Assembly: GCF_003149105.1 (NCBI RefSeq)
Contig: NZ_QGDS01000013.1
Span: 50,989 to 114,988 of the forward strand
Reading direction: 5' to 3'
DNA from: Faecalicatena contorta
GTDB taxonomy: Bacteria; Bacillota; Clostridia; Lachnospirales; Lachnospiraceae
DNA length: 64,000 nt
In this document: positions 61,405 through 64,000 of the stretch, one piece after another
Position numbering within the stretch: the first letter of the stretch is position 1
Layout of the letters: each line of letters opens with the position of its first letter
Made by a program: the position numbers and the translations under genes
Notes under the pieces: model-generated
Told to the model about the DNA's origin: nothing
Databases searched by the model: none
Seen by the model: only the letters and a program-made list of their open reading frames with translations

Positions 61405-62028
61405 ATGAAGTTATATCTTGTCCGTCATGGCGAGACAGTATGGAATAAAGAAGGAAGGGTACAGGGGCATTCTGATATCCCTCTGAATGAATATGGCAGA
61501 TATTTGGCAGAAGAAACAGCAAAAGGATTAAAGGATATCCCCTTTGAGCTGGCTTACACAAGTCCTTTGAGCCGGGCAAAGGAAACTGCAGAAATCATAT
61601 TGGCAGGCAGAGATGTTCCTATATATGAGGAAGCCAGGATACAGGAAATGGGATTTGGAGCCGCAGAGGGATTGCGTTGCCGCGGAGAAAACAGGGAGCC
61701 GGAAAGTGACGAATTCAATAAGCTTTTTACAGACACAGAAAATTATAAGGTGCCGGAGGGCGGAGAGTCTATTTTGCAGTTGATGGATAGAATCCGGGGA
61801 TTTTTGCAGAAATTGTACGAAAATCCCAAGTTACAGGATAAAGCAATATTGATTACTAGTCACGGAGCAACACTCACTGCAATGTTGAATTTGATAAAAG
61901 GGAAGAAAGAGATTGCGGAATTTTGGGAAAATGGAGTGCCGGTAAATTGTGCGGTAACAGAGGTTGAGGTAAGGAATGGAAAGCCTGAGATACTTTGTGA
62001 AGGCAAAGTTTATTATGAGCGGAAATAG
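61405..62028 (+). CDS. Histidine phosphatase family protein (phosphoglycerate-mutase-like)
   Basis: 207 residues from ATG 61405, with AGGAGG 6 bases upstream; the longer frame from 61351 lies within a repeat. Catalytic LVRHGET at the N-terminus (His and Arg), YTSPLSRAKETAE, and the second catalytic His in ITSHGATLTAM. Cofactor-independent substrate unknown; such proteins include broad-specificity phosphatases and CobC. It is followed 33 bases later by the CcdA-TlpA gene. Confidence 0.93.
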   Translation: MKLYLVRHGETVWNKEGRVQGHSDIPLNEYGRYLAEETAKGLKDIPFELAYTSPLSRAKETAEIILAGRDVPIYEEARIQEMGFGAAEGLRCRGENREPESDEFNKLFTDTENYKVPEGGESILQLMDRIRGFLQKLYENPKLQDKAILITSHGATLTAMLNLIKGKKEIAEFWENGVPVNCAVTEVEVRNGKPEILCEGKVYYERK

Positions 62029-62061
62029 AACATTCATTTATTTTGGAAGGGAGAGAATAAT

Positions 62062-63387
62062 ATGGGTTTTTCATTAGATGTTAGTGTACCAGTTCTTACA
62101 GTATTTCTTCAGGGGCTGATAAGTTTTTTTTCTCCCTGTGTTTTGCCGCTGATACCACTTTATATAGGATATTTGTCAGGAGGTACTAAGAACATAGGAG
62201 AGGATGGGAAGGTCTATTATAGCAGAAGAAAGGTTATGATAAACACCTTGTTTTTTGTTGTAGGCATTAGCTTTACATTTTTTGCTCTGGGACTTGGTGT
62301 GTCTGCTTTGGGTGCAGCTTTTAAGGGGAGCCAGACATTATTTGCCAGAATCGGAGGAATCCTGATTATTGTGTTTGGTTTGTATCAATTAGGGTTCTTT
62401 GGAAAGTCAAGAGTACTGAGCAGTGAGCACAGACTCCCATTTAAGCTGGACCGCATGGCTATGTCACCTTGGACAGCATTGATTATGGGGTTTACTTTTA
62501 GTTTTGCATGGACTCCATGCGTAGGACCGGCATTGTCAAGTGTTCTTTTGATGGCAGCTTCAGCAAATACAAAAGTACTTGGGTTTGTTTTGATTGGTGT
62601 TTATACATTAGGATTTATATTGCCGTTTTTAGCTGTCGGAGTATTCAGTACCACATTGCTGGATTTATTTAAGAAGCATAGCAATGTGGTAAAATATACA
62701 GTGAAGGCCGGAGGTGTACTGATGATATTGATGGGGGTCATGATGTTTACTGGAAAAATGAATGCCATCACAGGATATTTATCAGAGGTACAGACATCGC
62801 AGGAACAAAATAAACCAGAGGAAGAGAAGCCTAAGGAGCAGACATCTCCGAAAGAGGACGCGCAGGCAGAAGAACAAGAGAATGAGGAAGAAGGACAGTC
62901 TGGACAAAACGGAGAGACTAAACAGGAAGATAATACCGCGCTAACGGATGCAATTGATTTTGAATTGAAAGATCAATTTGGAAATGTGCATAAACTTTCT
63001 GATTATAGAGGGAAAACAATTTTCATGAACTTTTGGGCAACATGGTGCCCGCCTTGTCGTGCAGAAATGCCTGACATTCAAAAGCTGCACGAGGCTTATC
63101 AAAGTGAAGAAAATCCGGAAGTTGTTATTCTGGGGGTTGCTGCACCGGGGTATGGCAGTGAGCAGGATGAAGAAGGAATTAAAAAGTTTATGGAAGAAAA
63201 CGGATACACCTACCCAGTTTTAATGGATGAGGGCGGAAGTCTGTTTGAACAATATAGTATATATTCCTATCCAACCACCTTTATGATTACAAAAGAGGGT
63301 AAGGTGTTTGGTTATGTCAGCGGACAGTTGACTGAAGATTTGATGAAAAGCATCATAGCACAGACCATTGAGGGAAAAAGAAATTAG
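62062..63387 (+). CDS. CcdA-TlpA fusion (cytochrome c biogenesis/thiol redox protein)
   Basis: 441 residues. CcdA/DsbD-like membrane part (1-235, six helices) with SFFSPCVLPLIPLYIGYLSGG and FTFSFAWTPCVGPALS, holding the two membrane cysteines. A Glu/Gln-rich linker (about 245-295) follows, then a thioredoxin-like TlpA domain (300-441) with MNFWATWCPPCRAEMP. Electrons would pass from cytosolic thioredoxin through the membrane part to the outside thioredoxin domain. Separate CcdA and TlpA proteins are the common form; the fusion is known in some clostridia. It is the last protein-coding gene before the rRNA operon. Confidence 0.95.
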   Translation: MGFSLDVSVPVLTVFLQGLISFFSPCVLPLIPLYIGYLSGGTKNIGEDGKVYYSRRKVMINTLFFVVGISFTFFALGLGVSALGAAFKGSQTLFARIGGILIIVFGLYQLGFFGKSRVLSSEHRLPFKLDRMAMSPWTALIMGFTFSFAWTPCVGPALSSVLLMAASANTKVLGFVLIGVYTLGFILPFLAVGVFSTTLLDLFKKHSNVVKYTVKAGGVLMILMGVMMFTGKMNAITGYLSEVQTSQEQNKPEEEKPKEQTSPKEDAQAEEQENEEEGQSGQNGETKQEDNTALTDAIDFELKDQFGNVHKLSDYRGKTIFMNFWATWCPPCRAEMPDIQKLHEAYQSEENPEVVILGVAAPGYGSEQDEEGIKKFMEENGYTYPVLMDEGGSLFEQYSIYSYPTTFMITKEGKVFGYVSGQLTEDLMKSIIAQTIEGKRN

Positions 63388-63489
63388 AGGAAAGCAGTCA
63401 TTTTTCGGAAGAGTATTTGGTATAAAGTGCATGTAAAACTGGGAAATATGGGGGTTTTGCACTTAATTGGAAAAAAACAGAAAATATCC

Positions 63490-63519
63490 TTGACAAATAA
63501 TAAGAATACGTGATATTAT
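63490..63519 (+). promoter_or_regulatory. rRNA promoter P1 (extended -10)
   Basis: TTGACA (63490-63495), 18-base spacer, TATTAT (63514-63519) preceded by TG one base before it. Located 360 bases before mature 16S. Confidence 0.85.
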
Positions 63520-63599
63520 ATCAAAGCTGTCGCTTGAGAGATAAGCAAAAACATCTCCTCAGGGAGCAAAAGAAAGGCGAAATAAAAATAAAAAAGTTC

Positions 63600-63628
63600 T
63601 TGACAATAAGAAGCGGACATGATATCCT
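63600..63628 (+). promoter_or_regulatory. rRNA promoter P2 (extended -10)
   Basis: TTGACA (63600-63605), 17-base spacer, TATCCT (63623-63628) with TG at 63620-63621. The tandem arrangement with P1 is typical for stable-RNA operons. Confidence 0.85.
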
Positions 63629-63804
63629 ATAAAAGTTGCCGCTGACGACAAGAAACGACAGCGAAAACGACAAAGAACCTTGATAATTAAACAATAGACA
63701 ACAAACCCTTGAAAATTTCTTATAGAGAAAATTTTTAAGAACAGCATCAGAAATGATGCACCCATCACTGGAAGAGATTCCGGTGGTAAGAACAGTAAAA
63801 CATG

Positions 63805-63831
63805 CTTATTGAACTACTAATGTTCAATAAG
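63805..63831. repeat. 27-base hairpin in the rRNA leader (copy of 51603-51629)
   Basis: Arms CTTATTGAAC and GTTCAATAAG, loop TACTAAT. Identical over 27 bases to the sequence upstream of thrE, 47 bases before mature 16S. Confidence 0.85.
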
Positions 63832-63877
63832 AGGGATAGAATTAGCTAGTAGCGATTCTTGACTGGAAACAAACACT

Positions 63878-64000
<123 letters not shown>

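Larger units (their letters stand above)
63388..63877 (+). promoter_or_regulatory. rRNA operon promoter and leader region
   Basis: 490 bases without a protein gene. Two promoters (63490-63519 and 63600-63628) are followed by a ~250-base leader with several hairpins, among them CATCA-GAAA-TGATG (63745-63758), a 10-bp stem closed by GAGA (near 63764-63787) and the 27-base hairpin at 63805-63831. The segment CCTTGATAATTAAACAATAG (from 63679) resembles the conserved leader box of Firmicutes rRNA operons. Confidence 0.8.

Overview
The window looks like a chromosomal segment of a gut-type Lachnospiraceae bacterium (Clostridia). The reasons are a 16S rRNA 5' end of Lachnospiraceae type at the right edge, strong AGGAGG-type ribosome binding sites, the DUF5716/DUF5717 gene pair, an FprA flavodiiron protein, a class I Hcp and a cationic-peptide defence repertoire. 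The genus cannot be fixed from what is visible.

Layout. 1-10172 is a cell-surface polysaccharide locus: two tandem paralogous multi-membrane proteins (the first cut by the window edge), a Wzx-like flippase, an MBOAT O-acyltransferase with an AlgX/DHHW-like partner, an OafA-type acyltransferase and a DUF6020 membrane protein. The first 4.4 kb are visibly more AT-rich than the rest. 10349-15575 holds a DUF3048 lipoprotein, a short-chain dehydrogenase, a second DUF6020 protein and a flavodiiron protein. 15814-20070 is a lantibiotic-immunity-type ABC transporter (LanFEG/CprABC-like) with its own two-component system. 20436-22007 is a chromosomal Mef-family macrolide-efflux gene that keeps the eight-residue leader peptide MTASMRLR and a transcription attenuator. 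22224-26075 links a DUF1538 membrane protein, a tandem double PII-like protein and a BceRS-type two-component system. The matching BceAB-type ABC transporter (28238-30992) is separated from BceRS by hcp and is flanked on both sides by palindromic repeat elements.

31164-35465 holds an ABC1/UbiB-like kinase with a phasin-like partner, a GNAT acetyltransferase, a cupin and a CobD/HisC-like aminotransferase. 35661-41238 is a three-gene operon of unknown function (DUF5717, the Hsp70/actin-like DUF5716, and a TPR-like protein). Then follow an amino-acid ABC importer, purC-purF-purB, LemA/DUF2207, a leucine-rich-repeat surface protein, a split ThrE exporter, gltX, a UvrD-like helicase, a DUF1292 protein, an orphan sugar-type binding protein, a GlgX-like GH13 protein that has lost its catalytic residues, a DUF5662 protein, luxS, a histidine phosphatase and a CcdA-TlpA fusion. 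The window ends in an rRNA operon with two tandem extended -10 promoters and the first ~120 bases of 16S rRNA.

The most unusual non-coding signals are: (i) a dispersed hairpin family with a conserved GAGGT-N-TTTTCGA loop and compensating stem changes, near the DUF5716 and purine genes; (ii) an identical 27-base hairpin in the rRNA leader and upstream of thrE; (iii) repeat elements flanking bceAB; (iv) the Mef leader/attenuator. All start sites, functions and family names were assigned by reading the sequence; no database search was run.
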